Below, in pieces: positions 1 to 10,402 of a stretch of 64,000 nucleotides of DNA (position 1 is the stretch's first letter; every line of letters begins with the position of its first letter). The notes below the pieces were generated by a model. That model worked only from the letters and a program-made list of their open reading frames with translations. It made no database searches and was not told where the DNA came from. The stretch covers positions 1 to 64,000 of the forward strand of contig JBJMGU010000271.1 of assembly GCA_045807765.1 (NCBI GenBank), in the 5' to 3' direction. The position numbers and the translations under genes are program-made. Source of the stretch: DATENM01 sp045807765. Lineage in GTDB: Bacteria > Acidobacteriota > Blastocatellia > UBA7656.

Positions 1-1476
1 GAAAGTGAAGATCACGCCCGCGCCGGGTGCGACGGCAAAGGGCAGGTTAACGCGATTGACACCCCAGGTCGTATTGTCTTGCGGATTCTGCGAGCCGAGA
101 TAATACGTCCCCGGCACCCAGGTCGTCGTCCCCGTGTTGCGGAACGTCACCTGCACGCTCGCCGTCTGACCCGTTGTCATCGAGAACGGCAGCAATTGCC
201 ACTCAAACGCCGAACTGTTGGTGCCGCTTGTTCCGCCCTTCGAGCCGGGATAAAGGAAGGTCACGGCGGCGATGTCGTCTGTGCCGAGCGTTGCGCCGCG
301 CCCGCCGCCATGCGCCGTGGCATACATAATCGCATTGGCGTCGGCACTGTGACCGAAGCCGATAGCGTGACCAATCTCGTGCGTGGCGACTTCGGCAAGG
401 TTCGCCGAAATGCCGAGGAAGCATGAGAAGTTGCGGTTGAAGACGACATCGCCTTCAAAGATGTGCGAGAACGACTGGCCGCCGATGATGCGCGACCCGC
501 CGCCGGCGCTGGTAACGCCGCCGAGGGCCAGCGTGCCGCTGCAACCGACCGGGTCGCTCATCTGATCGAGCGGATCATTGAATGACAGAGCCGAAACGCC
601 ATCTTGCTGAAAGCCAACGGCAGTCGTCGAGCCGATGTTTTGCAAAGTCAGCGCCGTTGTCTGCACCGCCGTCCACGCGGCGAATGCTTGATTGATCTCG
701 GTGACGCCGCCTGAAGCCGTCGGCGCGCCCGACGAGTTGACACGGAAGGTGACCGGCTGATTCGAATCCGGCTCGAACCAGCGATAGCTGCCTAAGAAGG
801 TGTATTGCGCCGACACGTCGCCGGCAGCCTGGTCGGCGGCGTCAACGTACTCGGCAGGCACCTCGACAATCGGCGTGGCAGCGTGCTGAACCTCATAGGC
901 CGCCACCGTATCGGCGTAATCGCGCAGCACGCGCTTGACTTTCTTTGTGAAGCGTGCAAGCGGCGCGTCGTTGGTGATGTTCGGGGCCTGGGTGACGCCG
1001 AGAATGTTGACGTCATCGCGGCTGACCTGGCGCTTGACGCGCAATTGGCCGGCGGCGTCAATAACATCATACTTACCTTGAAACAGGTGAGCGACGCGCA
1101 ACGTGCCGTCCTGCCGCGTGTCCAAAAAGAGCAGCAGGTGCTGCCCGACGCTGTATTCGGGCGCGCCAAAGATCACTGTCGCTTCGTCGCCGACGCGCCC
1201 GCCAAGCTGTTTGAAGACGATGGTCTGATTCTGCAACTGGCCCTTGAGCAAACGGGTGACGTTGACTTTGACGTAGGTGTTAATGGTCTGGTGATCGGCA
1301 TCCCATTGGGCTTTGACTGATTGCACATCGCCGATCAGGATGACGCGCGACGAAGCAATCAACTCTTCGTCCGTGAGCATCACCGCCGTCGTCGCCGTGC
1401 CGATGTTGGCAGCAAACAACAGAGCCAGTAGTAGTGCGAAAACCTGAGCCGCAGGCTTTAAGATCGAATGTTTCAT
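1..1476 (-). CDS. Secreted matrixin-type (M10) zinc metalloprotease with NBR1-like Ig domain, 3' end outside window
   Basis: The frame is open from an ATG at 1476 to the left edge (492 codons, no stop), so the C-terminus is missing. Residues 1-29 form a signal peptide. The complete metzincin zinc motif HEIGHAIGFGH lies near 362-394, followed by a Met-turn-like IMY, so a secreted zinc endopeptidase is well supported. After the protease domain the sequence (TGQTASVQVTFRNTGTTTW, then Y-G-S and W-G-V-N-R) matches the NBR1-type Ig-like fold often attached to bacterial surface proteins. The N-terminal 200 residues carry no motif I recognise. Substrate unknown. Confidence 0.85.
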   Translation of the reverse strand, partial: MKHSILKPAAQVFALLLALLFAANIGTATTAVMLTDEELIASSRVILIGDVQSVKAQWDADHQTINTYVKVNVTRLLKGQLQNQTIVFKQLGGRVGDEATVIFGAPEYSVGQHLLLFLDTRQDGTLRVAHLFQGKYDVIDAAGQLRVKRQVSRDDVNILGVTQAPNITNDAPLARFTKKVKRVLRDYADTVAAYEVQHAATPIVEVPAEYVDAADQAAGDVSAQYTFLGSYRWFEPDSNQPVTFRVNSSGAPTASGGVTEINQAFAAWTAVQTTALTLQNIGSTTAVGFQQDGVSALSFNDPLDQMSDPVGCSGTLALGGVTSAGGGSRIIGGQSFSHIFEGDVVFNRNFSCFLGISANLAEVATHEIGHAIGFGHSADANAIMYATAHGGGRGATLGTDDIAAVTFLYPGSKGGTSGTNSSAFEWQLLPFSMTTGQTASVQVTFRNTGTTTWVPGTYYLGSQNPQDNTTWGVNRVNLPFAVAPGAGVIFTF

Positions 1477-1853
1477 CAAGCGAATCTCCTCTATGAAGTT
1501 TCCGAGGCGCGACACGCGCCGCACGGGGACACTGGTTCGTAATCGGGACGGACGAATTGCAGGCCGATGATTCAAAGCACGAGTGAATCAACGCGAAAGG
1601 CCGAAGGTGAGGGATTAGTGACCAATCAACCGACTTACCGGGACAACCTGCTGGCTCGTTCTTGCTGTTTTATCGGAACTGAGGCAACCGGGATTTTCCC
1701 ATAGACCGTGGACGCTGTCAATAATCGCAACATTTTCATCATAATTTGCCGGCCTTATCCGCTCTGCCGGGCAGTGGAAGATTTGTATTCACTCTATAGG
1801 GGTGTTGAATTACACTCGCCTCGGAGCCCCGCTCAATTTGGAAGGTGCTGAAG
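1477..1853. other. Intergenic region between divergent genes
   Basis: 377 bases separate the divergently transcribed protease and kinase genes and must hold both promoters. An AT-rich stretch (about 1715-1800) lies on the kinase side. No convincing -35/-10 pair, hairpin or coding frame could be picked out by eye. Confidence 0.4.
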
Positions 1854-3518
1854 ATGCTTGAAACCGGAAGCGTACTGCAAGGCCGCTATGAAATTCTCAA
1901 GCCGATTGGCGAGGGCGGCATGGGCGCCGTTTATCTGGCGCGCGATCAGCGGCTCGGCAACACCGTCGCCTTGAAAGAGACCTTCTTTTCGGACACGACG
2001 TTGCTGGCAGCGTTCGAGCGCGAGGCCCGCTTGCTTGCCGGGTTGCGCCACACGGCGCTGCCGAAAGTGATTGACCACTTCGCCGACAACGGTCAGTTTC
2101 TCGTCATGGAATACATCCCCGGCGATGACCTGTACGACATGCTCGATGCCAGCATAGACCCGCCGCCGGTGGCCGACGTGCTGCAATGGGCTGACCAGTT
2201 GCTCGACGCGCTCGATTACTTGCACGCGCAAGAGCCGCCGATCATTCACCGCGATATCAAGCCGCAAAATTTGAAGCTGACGGTGAGGAATCAGATCGTC
2301 CTGCTCGACTTCGGCCTGGCCAAAGGCAAGACCGTCGAGATGACCTGTAGCGATTCGAACTCAAGTATCTTTGGTTACACGCCGAGCTATGCGCCGCTCG
2401 AACAGATTCAAGGTTCAGGCACGGATGTGCGCAGCGACATCTATGCGCTGGCCGCGACGCTTTATCACCTGCTAACCGCCCAGAAGCCGGTTGACGCATT
2501 GACCCGCGCTTCGGCGGTCTTGGATGGACAGCCCGACCCGCTCGCTCCTGCCGCTGAAGTGAACGCGAAGGTAATGGCTCGCGTGAGCGATGTCATCATG
2601 CAGGGCATGGCTTTGAACAAGAACCAGCGCCTGGCGAGCGCCGCCGAGATGCGCGAAAGGTTGCGCGAGGCGACGCGCCCGAGCCAACCCGAGGCGGCGA
2701 GAACGCCGTCGCCATTGCTCCGCACAGAGATCAACACGTCGGGCGGCCCCGCGGCCTTGCGCGGCGCTTCGACTAATGTCCTCGCTTCTACGCCCGCGAC
2801 TTTTGCGCCGGCGGCAGAGAAACCCGCTCCGCTGCCGATGCGCGCTTCGGCACCCACTTTGAAAAGCGCGGTGCCGGCGCGAATGAATGAAAGCCGCGTG
2901 AACCGCGTTCTGCCGGCGACATCGGCGCAGCGGCGTTCAGCGACCGTCGAGCTATCAAACCGCGACGTCAGCATGTCCAAAGTCATCGCCGCAGGTGCCA
3001 TTCTGGTAGTCGCGGTGGCGCTCGTCGTCTTTGTTTTTACACGCGGCGCAAAACGTGATGAGGCGAGCGCCGCTCCTATCACCCTTCCGAAGAATGAACC
3101 GGCAACGGCTCCTGCGCCATCGAGCGAGCGCGCGACGAGCGCGGTCGAAGATCGCACAGGGTCAAATGCCGGCGCTCAACCGGTCGCCGCGAGCAAGCCG
3201 GCAACAAGCGCCGAACAACGCCCGCAGTCTGAAGAAACCGCAGCGAAGGAAACGCCGAAAGCAGAAGCGAGCGGCTCGCCTGAAGCCAGGCCGGCAGAGC
3301 CTGTGCGAGCGCAAGGACAGGTTCCGAGCATGCAAGAGCCTGAAGGGACAAAGCCATTGCCGCGCCCTGCGGAAGAAGAGCCGCGGCGCGAGCCTGTGCG
3401 CCAGGAACGGCCCATGCCACAACCGCCCGATCAAGGGCCACCGATGGATCGCATGCATCCGCCGCCACCTTTCCCGCCGCCGGGCGGCATGCCGCCTCCA
3501 GGTCGAAGGCGGCCTTGA
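1854..3518 (+). CDS. Transmembrane Hanks-type serine/threonine protein kinase
   Basis: 554 residues. The kinase domain (about 11-275) has the glycine loop GEGGMGAVY, VALK Lys41, HRDIKPQN with Asp134, DFG at 152-154, and an APLEQ activation-segment motif, so it should be active. A basic, Ala/Pro-rich juxtamembrane region follows, then one membrane helix (VIAAGAILVVAVALVVFVF) and an outer Pro/Glu-rich tail ending in polyproline, with no PASTA or other known sensor domain. The ATG at 1854 is chosen because GGAAGG lies about 8 bases upstream; a GTG at 1845 would add three residues. Targets unknown. Confidence 0.9.
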   Translation: MLETGSVLQGRYEILKPIGEGGMGAVYLARDQRLGNTVALKETFFSDTTLLAAFEREARLLAGLRHTALPKVIDHFADNGQFLVMEYIPGDDLYDMLDASIDPPPVADVLQWADQLLDALDYLHAQEPPIIHRDIKPQNLKLTVRNQIVLLDFGLAKGKTVEMTCSDSNSSIFGYTPSYAPLEQIQGSGTDVRSDIYALAATLYHLLTAQKPVDALTRASAVLDGQPDPLAPAAEVNAKVMARVSDVIMQGMALNKNQRLASAAEMRERLREATRPSQPEAARTPSPLLRTEINTSGGPAALRGASTNVLASTPATFAPAAEKPAPLPMRASAPTLKSAVPARMNESRVNRVLPATSAQRRSATVELSNRDVSMSKVIAAGAILVVAVALVVFVFTRGAKRDEASAAPITLPKNEPATAPAPSSERATSAVEDRTGSNAGAQPVAASKPATSAEQRPQSEETAAKETPKAEASGSPEARPAEPVRAQGQVPSMQEPEGTKPLPRPAEEEPRREPVRQERPMPQPPDQGPPMDRMHPPPPFPPPGGMPPPGRRRP

Positions 3519-3801
3519 GACAGTTAATCGCCGGCAGGAAAGTTCAAACGCCATCTAAGACTAGATTTGAGCGGCGGGTATGGACTGTCTCTAAACTTGC
3601 CTTCTGATGTATTGCAATCCGGCATAACAAAGGAGTGCAGTATAGGTCACGAATTTCTCAGCCTGCTATTTTCTTGTTGAGTCCCGGCGAGATTCTGCAT
3701 ATACTGGGCGCATCTTTTTTCAGGTTGAGACGAAGGGATTCGATGCCGAACCATCGCACCACACCTCGCCACTCTGGCCAAGCATAAGGAGCGCTTGTCG
3801 T

Positions 3802-4278
3802 ATGTCGGGCCTATGCGACCGATGCAATGAAAAGACCAGCCATCTCGTAAACATCACGCGCGTGCAGGAACTCGCCGCCCTTGCGCAGCTTGGCTACCGC
3901 CAGGTCTGCACCGCCTGCTACGACGATCTGCTGGCCGAAGCCAGCGAAGTCGAGGACGCCGACGAAGATCGCCGCTCGGAACGGCGCGCCCAGGTCGCCA
4001 TCAAAGCGCGCGTCGAGGGCAACACCACGCACCTTGCGCCATTTGCTGAAGAGATGACTATCGAAGAGATCAGTCCATCGGGCCTGCGCCTGCACACCGG
4101 GCGCGACATCGAGCCGGGCACCGTGCTGAAAGTCAGCGTGCCGTCATACGATTTTGACGTCACGGCCATCGTTGAAGCCGTCTGGCGCGATGGCGGCGAG
4201 CACAAGGTCGGACTCAAGCTCGTCGAGCCAAGCGAAGGCTGGCAACAATTGTGGAACGATAACGCGCCGGAAGAGTAG
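3802..4278 (+). CDS. PilZ domain protein with N-terminal Cys-pair (zinc-ribbon-like) segment
   Basis: 158 residues. Residues 1-45 hold C5-x2-C8 and a second C-x2-C pair (CTAC), a likely small zinc ribbon. Residues 57-150 resemble PilZ: RRSERRAQ supplies the arginine-rich motif, SPSGLRL the D/NxSxxG-like motif, and VEAVWRDGGEHKVGLKLVE the closing strands. PilZ domains usually bind cyclic-di-GMP; the Asp/Asn of the second motif is replaced here (SPSG), so binding is not certain. A Shine-Dalgarno AAGGAG precedes the ATG. No GGDEF or EAL gene is nearby. Confidence 0.8.
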   Translation: MSGLCDRCNEKTSHLVNITRVQELAALAQLGYRQVCTACYDDLLAEASEVEDADEDRRSERRAQVAIKARVEGNTTHLAPFAEEMTIEEISPSGLRLHTGRDIEPGTVLKVSVPSYDFDVTAIVEAVWRDGGEHKVGLKLVEPSEGWQQLWNDNAPEE

Positions 4279-4385
4279 GGACTAGGGACTAGGGGCTAGG
4301 GGTGTGAGCGAAAGCCAGCGTCTAAAACCAGCCAGTGTTGAGACCAAATAGTGCCTCTTTATCCTAGCCCCTAGTCCCTAGCCCC
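4277..4385. repeat. Long-looped inverted repeat of GGGACTA/GGGGCTA units
   Basis: The left arm (about 4277-4299) is three to four near-tandem copies of a 7-base unit (GGGACTA or GGGGCTA). The right arm (about 4363-4385) is the reverse complement with one mismatch; the loop is about 63 bases. It fills the gap between the PilZ and threonine synthase genes. It may act as a terminator-like hairpin, but no U-run follows. Confidence 0.85.
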
Positions 4386-4408
4386 TTCCCTCTGCTACCC
4401 TTCCTGCG

Positions 4409-5743
4409 ATGAGCGATACACATTCAACGGCGCGCTTGCGCTGCATCGAAGCGCATTGCGCGGCAACCTACAAAGCAACCGAGCGACTTTATACTTGTAC
4501 ACATTGTGGCGGCCTGCTCGATGTCGCTTATGATTTCCGTTTGCCGGCCGGCGTTGCCGAGATGCGAGCGCGCTTCCGCGAGCGCCGCATGGCGAATGAT
4601 GCCATCGAGCGCAGCGGCGTCTGGCGCTTCCGCGAGCTATTGCCCTTCATTGACGACCCGGCGCAGATTGTCACACTGGCCGAAGGCAATACGCCGCTTT
4701 ATACGGCGCCACGCTCGGCTGAGTATGCAGGATTAAAGAGCCTGCGATTGAAGCATCAAGGCATGAACCCTACGGGGTCGTTTAAAGATAACGGCATGAC
4801 GACCGGCGTGACCCAGGCCGTCCGTCTTGGCGCGACGGCGGTGGCCTGCGCCTCGACCGGCAACACTTCGGCTTCGATGGCGGCTTACGCGGCGCGCGCA
4901 GGCTTGCGGGCGCTGGTCTTCATTCCCGCCGGTCAGGTCGCTTACGGCAAGCTCTCGCAGGCGCTCGAATACAATGCGACGGTCATCGAGATTGAAGGTA
5001 ATTTTGATGACGCCATGCGCATTGTCCGCGAGATTGCCAAAGAGACAGACATCTATCTGCTCAACTCGATCAATCCGTTTCGGCTCGAAGGCCAGAAGGC
5101 CATCGCCATCGAATTGTTCGAGCAGTGCGACTGGCAATCGCCTGATTGGATCGTCCTGCCCGGCGGCAACCTCGGCAATTCGTCGGCGTTTGGCAAAGCG
5201 ATTGATGAGCTGGCGGCGCTCGGCTTCATCGAGCGGGTGCCCCGTCTGGCCATCATTCAGGCCGAAGGCGCTTCGCCTTTTTATGAGCTGTTCGCATCAG
5301 CCGATCACGCAACGTTCCGCTCGCAACCGCAGCCTGCGACCCTGGCGACCGCCATTCGCATTGGCAACCCAGTGTCGTGGAAGAAAGCGCTGCGCGCCAT
5401 CGAGCGCACCGGTGGCGTCGTCGAGCGCGTCAGCGAGCAGGAGATTGCCGACGCCAAAGCGATGATCGGGCGTGACGGCGTCGGCTGTGAGCCGGCTTCG
5501 GCGGCGACGCTCGCCGGCATCAAGAAGCTGGTCGCGGCAGGTGTAATCAAAACAACTGACGACGTAGCGGCGGTGTTGACCGGCAACCTGTTGAAAGACC
5601 CGAGCTACACCGTCGCCTATCACACAGGCAAGCTGGCAATTGATCGTGAAGGCGAGCCGCAAGCCATCACCGGCAGCTTCGCCAATCGTCCCCTGCGCGT
5701 CGCGGCGGACAAGCAACAGATCAAGCGCTTGCTGGGCGCATAG
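4409..5743 (+). CDS. thrC: Threonine synthase
   Basis: 444 residues, fold-type II PLP enzyme converting O-phosphohomoserine to threonine. An N-terminal zinc-ribbon-like segment has C12, C17, C30 and C33 (CTHCGG), found in one threonine synthase branch. AEGNTPLY, then GSFKDNG with Lys126 as the PLP lysine, the phosphate-binding ACASTGNTSAS, and the late GCEPASAATLAG motif fit threonine synthase. Length is normal. The other threonine-pathway genes are not in the window. Confidence 0.95.
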   Translation: MSDTHSTARLRCIEAHCAATYKATERLYTCTHCGGLLDVAYDFRLPAGVAEMRARFRERRMANDAIERSGVWRFRELLPFIDDPAQIVTLAEGNTPLYTAPRSAEYAGLKSLRLKHQGMNPTGSFKDNGMTTGVTQAVRLGATAVACASTGNTSASMAAYAARAGLRALVFIPAGQVAYGKLSQALEYNATVIEIEGNFDDAMRIVREIAKETDIYLLNSINPFRLEGQKAIAIELFEQCDWQSPDWIVLPGGNLGNSSAFGKAIDELAALGFIERVPRLAIIQAEGASPFYELFASADHATFRSQPQPATLATAIRIGNPVSWKKALRAIERTGGVVERVSEQEIADAKAMIGRDGVGCEPASAATLAGIKKLVAAGVIKTTDDVAAVLTGNLLKDPSYTVAYHTGKLAIDREGEPQAITGSFANRPLRVAADKQQIKRLLGA

Positions 5744-5831
5744 GGTTGAGCCGCTCGGCGGTCACTTATCACATTCAAGATCGAGACCAATTATCGCAAT
5801 CAGGATCGAGACCGAAGTCGGAGGAGGACTT

Positions 5832-6628
5832 ATGCCGGAATGGTTCAAGCTATTAGGCATCGCTATTGTTGTCATCGGCCTGGCGCTCAAGCTGCGCACG
5901 ACGCTGGTCGTGGTCGTCGCGGCGCTGGTTACGGGATTGCTCGCCGGCATCCCGCTGTTTTCGAGCGCCGGCTTCTTTGAGGGCCTGCCTTATCTGACGC
6001 AGCCGGGCAAAGAAGGCATCATCAACATGCTGGGCCGCGCCTTTGTTGACAACCGTCTGATGACGCTATTTATGCTGACGCTGCCGGCCATCGGCCTTGC
6101 CGAGCGCTACGGCTTGCAAGAGCAATCGGCGCGATGGATTCAGCGAATTCGCGCCGCGACCGTCGGGCGGTTGAGCCTGGTTTATCAGTTGTTCCGCGTG
6201 CTGCACGGCATCATGGGCGTGCGGCTCAATGGCCATCCGCCGTTCGTCCGCCCGCTGGTCTTCCCGATGGCTTTAGGCGCTGCCCAATCGCAAGCGGGTC
6301 GGCAAAGCGCCGACGAGCTGCCCGAAGCAAAGGTCGAAGAGATTAAAGCGGCGACCGCCGCCGCTGAAAACTACGGCAACTTTTATGGACAGAACCTGTC
6401 GCCGGTGCAGCCGGGCATCCTGCTGGTCTTCGGCGTGATGGCGGGCCTCGGTTATCAAGTCAGCGTCTGGCGGCTGGTGCTGTTCACGACACCGATTGTT
6501 GGGTTATCAATTATCCTCGCCGCCCTGCAATTCCACTGGCTCGACCGACGTTATCGAAAAGAGGCGTCCGCCGCCGCGCCGCCAACTTCAGACGGCGACG
6601 CGGCGCTCGAAGGAAAGGCGGTGTCGGT

Positions 6629-6632
<4 letters not shown>
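5832..6632 (+). CDS. DUF969 family membrane protein (5-oxoproline transporter family subunit)
   Basis: 266 residues with several membrane helices from the N-terminus, DUF969 by recall. DUF969 and DUF979 proteins are encoded as pairs and are annotated as subunits of a putative 5-oxoproline (pyroglutamate) transporter because they often sit beside pxpABC. The ATG at 5832 is preceded by GGAGGA; an upstream in-frame extension to 5640 overlaps thrC and is not credible. The stop overlaps the next start by 4 bases (ATGA), indicating translational coupling. Confidence 0.85.
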
Positions 6633-7612
<980 letters not shown>

Positions 7613-7639
7613 TCGCCGGGCCGCCTGCACGGCCCACGC

Positions 7640-8638
7640 TTACGACACGGCGAAGGCATCAATCATCGCGCGCACGTCGTCGCCGAGCGGGTATAGCACA
7701 GGGCAGGTGCAGCCGGCTTCGATGTACTCGGCGACTTTGGCGCGGCATTCGTCGGGCGTTCCCGAAGCGGTTATCAGTTGCACGACCTCGTCGGGGACGA
7801 GCTTCATCGCTTCGCGTATCTGATGCTCTTCGGCGGGCCAGGTCAATACGCGGCTGATCTCGTCGAGCAACCCCTGACTAACGCCGCTGGCTTTCATGAT
7901 GTGCGGCTGCTGGCCGAGGTACTGCGTCACCAGCTTGCGGGCGTTATCGAGCGCGCGGCCCCGGTCTTCGTCAAGCGAGCAGACGACCAGTTGCGGGCGG
8001 TCAATTGCGGCCACGGTGCGACCCGCGCGCGCTGCGCCGGCTTCGAGATGCTGCATCGCTTCGCGGTTGTACGCCGGCGACACCAGATAATTGAGCAACA
8101 CACCGTCAGCAATCTCGCCCGACAGCTCCATCATCTTCATGCCGGTCGCGCCGATGTAGATCGGCACGCGCTTGGGCGAGCGGTCGCCATGCACGATGTC
8201 TATCTCGATTTCTTCGACGTTGACGAACTCGCCTTTGAAGCTGACTTTCTCCATTGCCAGCAGTCGCCGAACGACTTCGACGGTTTCGCGCATGGCCAGT
8301 AGCGGCTTGCGGCGCTGGACGCCGACTTTGGTTGCAAGTGGTTCCCACCAGACGCCCAGCCCGCAGAGAATTCGTCCCGGCGCCAGATCGTCGAGCGTCG
8401 AGAAGGTCTGAGCGATGAGCGCAGCATTGCGCGTCCAGTTGTTGATGACGCCAGAGCCAACCTGTATGCGATTGGTGGTCGCGGCAAACGCCGCCATCGG
8501 CACAATAGCATCGCGCACCAGTCGCGATTCGGCCTGCCACACGGCTTCAAAGCCGCGCGCTTCGGCATAACGCACATACTCGATGGCTTCACTGAGCGGG
8601 TGCTTGTCTTGCAGGTAGAGCGCCACACGATGATTCAT
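7640..8638 (-). CDS. LLM-class (luciferase-like) flavin-dependent oxidoreductase
   Basis: 332 residues, TIM-barrel luciferase-like fold. EARGFEAVWQAES, IQVGSGVINNWTRN, FSTLDDLAPGRILCGLGVWW and the GATGMKMMELSGEIADGVLL segment are typical of F420-dependent methylene-tetrahydromethanopterin-reductase-like members. It uses F420H2 or reduced FMN; the substrate cannot be read. The ATG at 8638 is chosen because AAAGGAG lies 6 bases upstream; an upstream in-frame start at 8665 has no such site. It is divergent from the amidohydrolase and ends 27 bases past the convergent DUF979 gene. Confidence 0.88.
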   Translation of the reverse strand: MNHRVALYLQDKHPLSEAIEYVRYAEARGFEAVWQAESRLVRDAIVPMAAFAATTNRIQVGSGVINNWTRNAALIAQTFSTLDDLAPGRILCGLGVWWEPLATKVGVQRRKPLLAMRETVEVVRRLLAMEKVSFKGEFVNVEEIEIDIVHGDRSPKRVPIYIGATGMKMMELSGEIADGVLLNYLVSPAYNREAMQHLEAGAARAGRTVAAIDRPQLVVCSLDEDRGRALDNARKLVTQYLGQQPHIMKASGVSQGLLDEISRVLTWPAEEHQIREAMKLVPDEVVQLITASGTPDECRAKVAEYIEAGCTCPVLYPLGDDVRAMIDAFAVS

Positions 8639-8779
8639 CTTTTCTCCTTTTCTGACCGACGACAATAGCTTAGAGCGCCGTCGCGGGGCAAGTTTGATCG
8701 GCTCCGGGCGGCGGCCGCGTTCTCGTGCAGCCGCGTGGCGGCTCTGCTAGACTTGAGCGCGCGGAATCTTGCTACATGG

Positions 8780-10402
8780 ATGAATGTTATGAAGACTCCA
8801 GACCTGGTTTTGAAACGTGGGATAATCTATGACGGCACAGGCCGCCCGCCTGTAACTGGCGACATCGGCATCTTTGGTGACTCCATTCAGGCGATTGACG
8901 CCGCAGGCGCGCTGCACGGCGCGGACGAGATCGATTGCCAGGGCTTGAGTATCGCGCCCGGCTTCATCGATACGCACAGTCACTCGGACATCCGCGTTCT
9001 GACCGAGCCGCAGTTGCCGATGAAAGTCCGCCAGGGCATCACGCTTGAAGTCTTCGGCCAGGACGGCTTGTCGGTCGCGCCCATTCGCCGCGAGGATCGG
9101 CGGCAGGTGGCCGAGCAGCTCGCCGGCCTTGACGGCAGCCTCGATCACGAGTGGGAGTGGCATACGGTCGCCGAATACCTTGAGGCCATCGAGCGGGCGC
9201 GGCCTTCGCTCGACTGCGCTTACTTGATTCCGCACGGTCAGGTGCGGCTCTACGTGATGGGCATGGAAGACCGCCGGGCAACCGTCGAAGAAATCGCCGC
9301 CATGCAGCAACTCATTCGCGAAGCGATGCGCGATGGCGCGCTGGGATTGTCAACCGGCCTGATCTATCCACCCTGTTGTTATGCGGACACCGCTGAATTG
9401 ATCGAGCTGGCGCGCGCGGTCGCCGAATTCGACGGCGTCTTCGTCGCGCACATGCGCAGCGAGAGCGATTACATCGAAGACTCTGTGGCCGAGATGATCG
9501 AGATCGGCCAGTCTGCCCAGGTGCGCGCTCACATCTCGCATTTCAAGATCGCCGGGCGCGAGAACTGGCCGCGCATCAATACGGTGCTCGAGATGATTCA
9601 CGCAGCGCAGGTGGCGGGCCTGCGATTGACTGCCGATCAGTATCCTTACATCGCCGGCTCGACTATGCTCAGCGCCATGCTGCCGCCGTGGGCGCACGCC
9701 GGCGGCGTCAAAGCAACGCTGGCGCGGCTGGTCAGTGCGGACGAGCGCCAGCGCATGCGGCGCGAGATGTTCGACCGCAGCCCGGCGCACTGGGACAATT
9801 TCTGGAAGTGGTCAGGCCCCGAAGGCATCATCGTCTCTGACATCCCTTCGGGCAATCACCCTGAATACGTGGGCAAGAACCTTGCCGAAGCCGCCGCTCT
9901 GGCGCAACAGGCCGAGCAGGTCAGTGAAGAGGCCGCAATGGAGTTTGCGTTTGACTTGCTGGCCGCAGAGCGCCTGGGCGTCGGCATGATCAGCTTTAGC
10001 CAGTCGGAAGAGGTTGTCCGCAAGATCATCACGCAGCCTTACGTCAATGTCTGCACCGACGGCTTGCTCGGCGGCAAACCGCACCCGCGCGCTTACGGGA
10101 CGTATCCGCGCATCCTCGGTCGCTACGTGCGCGAGCAGAAGCAAATTTCACTTACGGAAGCGGTGCGCAAGATGACGGGGCTTGCGGCAGAGACCTTTCA
10201 GTTGAAACGTCACGGCGTGATCGCCGAGGGCCGACGGGCGAACCTGGTCGTCTTTGACGCCGCGCGCGTGATTGACACCGCGACGTTTAGCGATTCGCGG
10301 CAATACCCCGAAGGCATCGATCACGTTATTGTCGCCGGCCAGCCGGTGATTCGCGACGGCCAATCTTACATCGAAGGCAGCGGCACGGCCATCAAGCGAT
10401 AA
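8780..10402 (+). CDS. N-acyl-D-amino-acid deacylase (D-aminoacylase) family amidohydrolase
   Basis: 540 residues. The amidohydrolase fold is shown by PGFIDTHSHSD (His66 and His68), VAHMRSE and ISHFK histidines and the VCTDG aspartate, with the EGRRANLVVFD C-terminal strand typical of the superfamily. In classical D-aminoacylases the metal-bridging residue is Cys in a GNCG motif; here the equivalent is GQDG with Asp95. The reaction (removal of an N-acyl group from a D-amino acid, or a related imide hydrolysis) is therefore a family-level call. The start is uncertain between 8780 and 8789. The 3' end overlaps the convergent oxidoreductase gene by 11 bases. Confidence 0.85.
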   Translation: MNVMKTPDLVLKRGIIYDGTGRPPVTGDIGIFGDSIQAIDAAGALHGADEIDCQGLSIAPGFIDTHSHSDIRVLTEPQLPMKVRQGITLEVFGQDGLSVAPIRREDRRQVAEQLAGLDGSLDHEWEWHTVAEYLEAIERARPSLDCAYLIPHGQVRLYVMGMEDRRATVEEIAAMQQLIREAMRDGALGLSTGLIYPPCCYADTAELIELARAVAEFDGVFVAHMRSESDYIEDSVAEMIEIGQSAQVRAHISHFKIAGRENWPRINTVLEMIHAAQVAGLRLTADQYPYIAGSTMLSAMLPPWAHAGGVKATLARLVSADERQRMRREMFDRSPAHWDNFWKWSGPEGIIVSDIPSGNHPEYVGKNLAEAAALAQQAEQVSEEAAMEFAFDLLAAERLGVGMISFSQSEEVVRKIITQPYVNVCTDGLLGGKPHPRAYGTYPRILGRYVREQKQISLTEAVRKMTGLAAETFQLKRHGVIAEGRRANLVVFDAARVIDTATFSDSRQYPEGIDHVIVAGQPVIRDGQSYIEGSGTAIKR

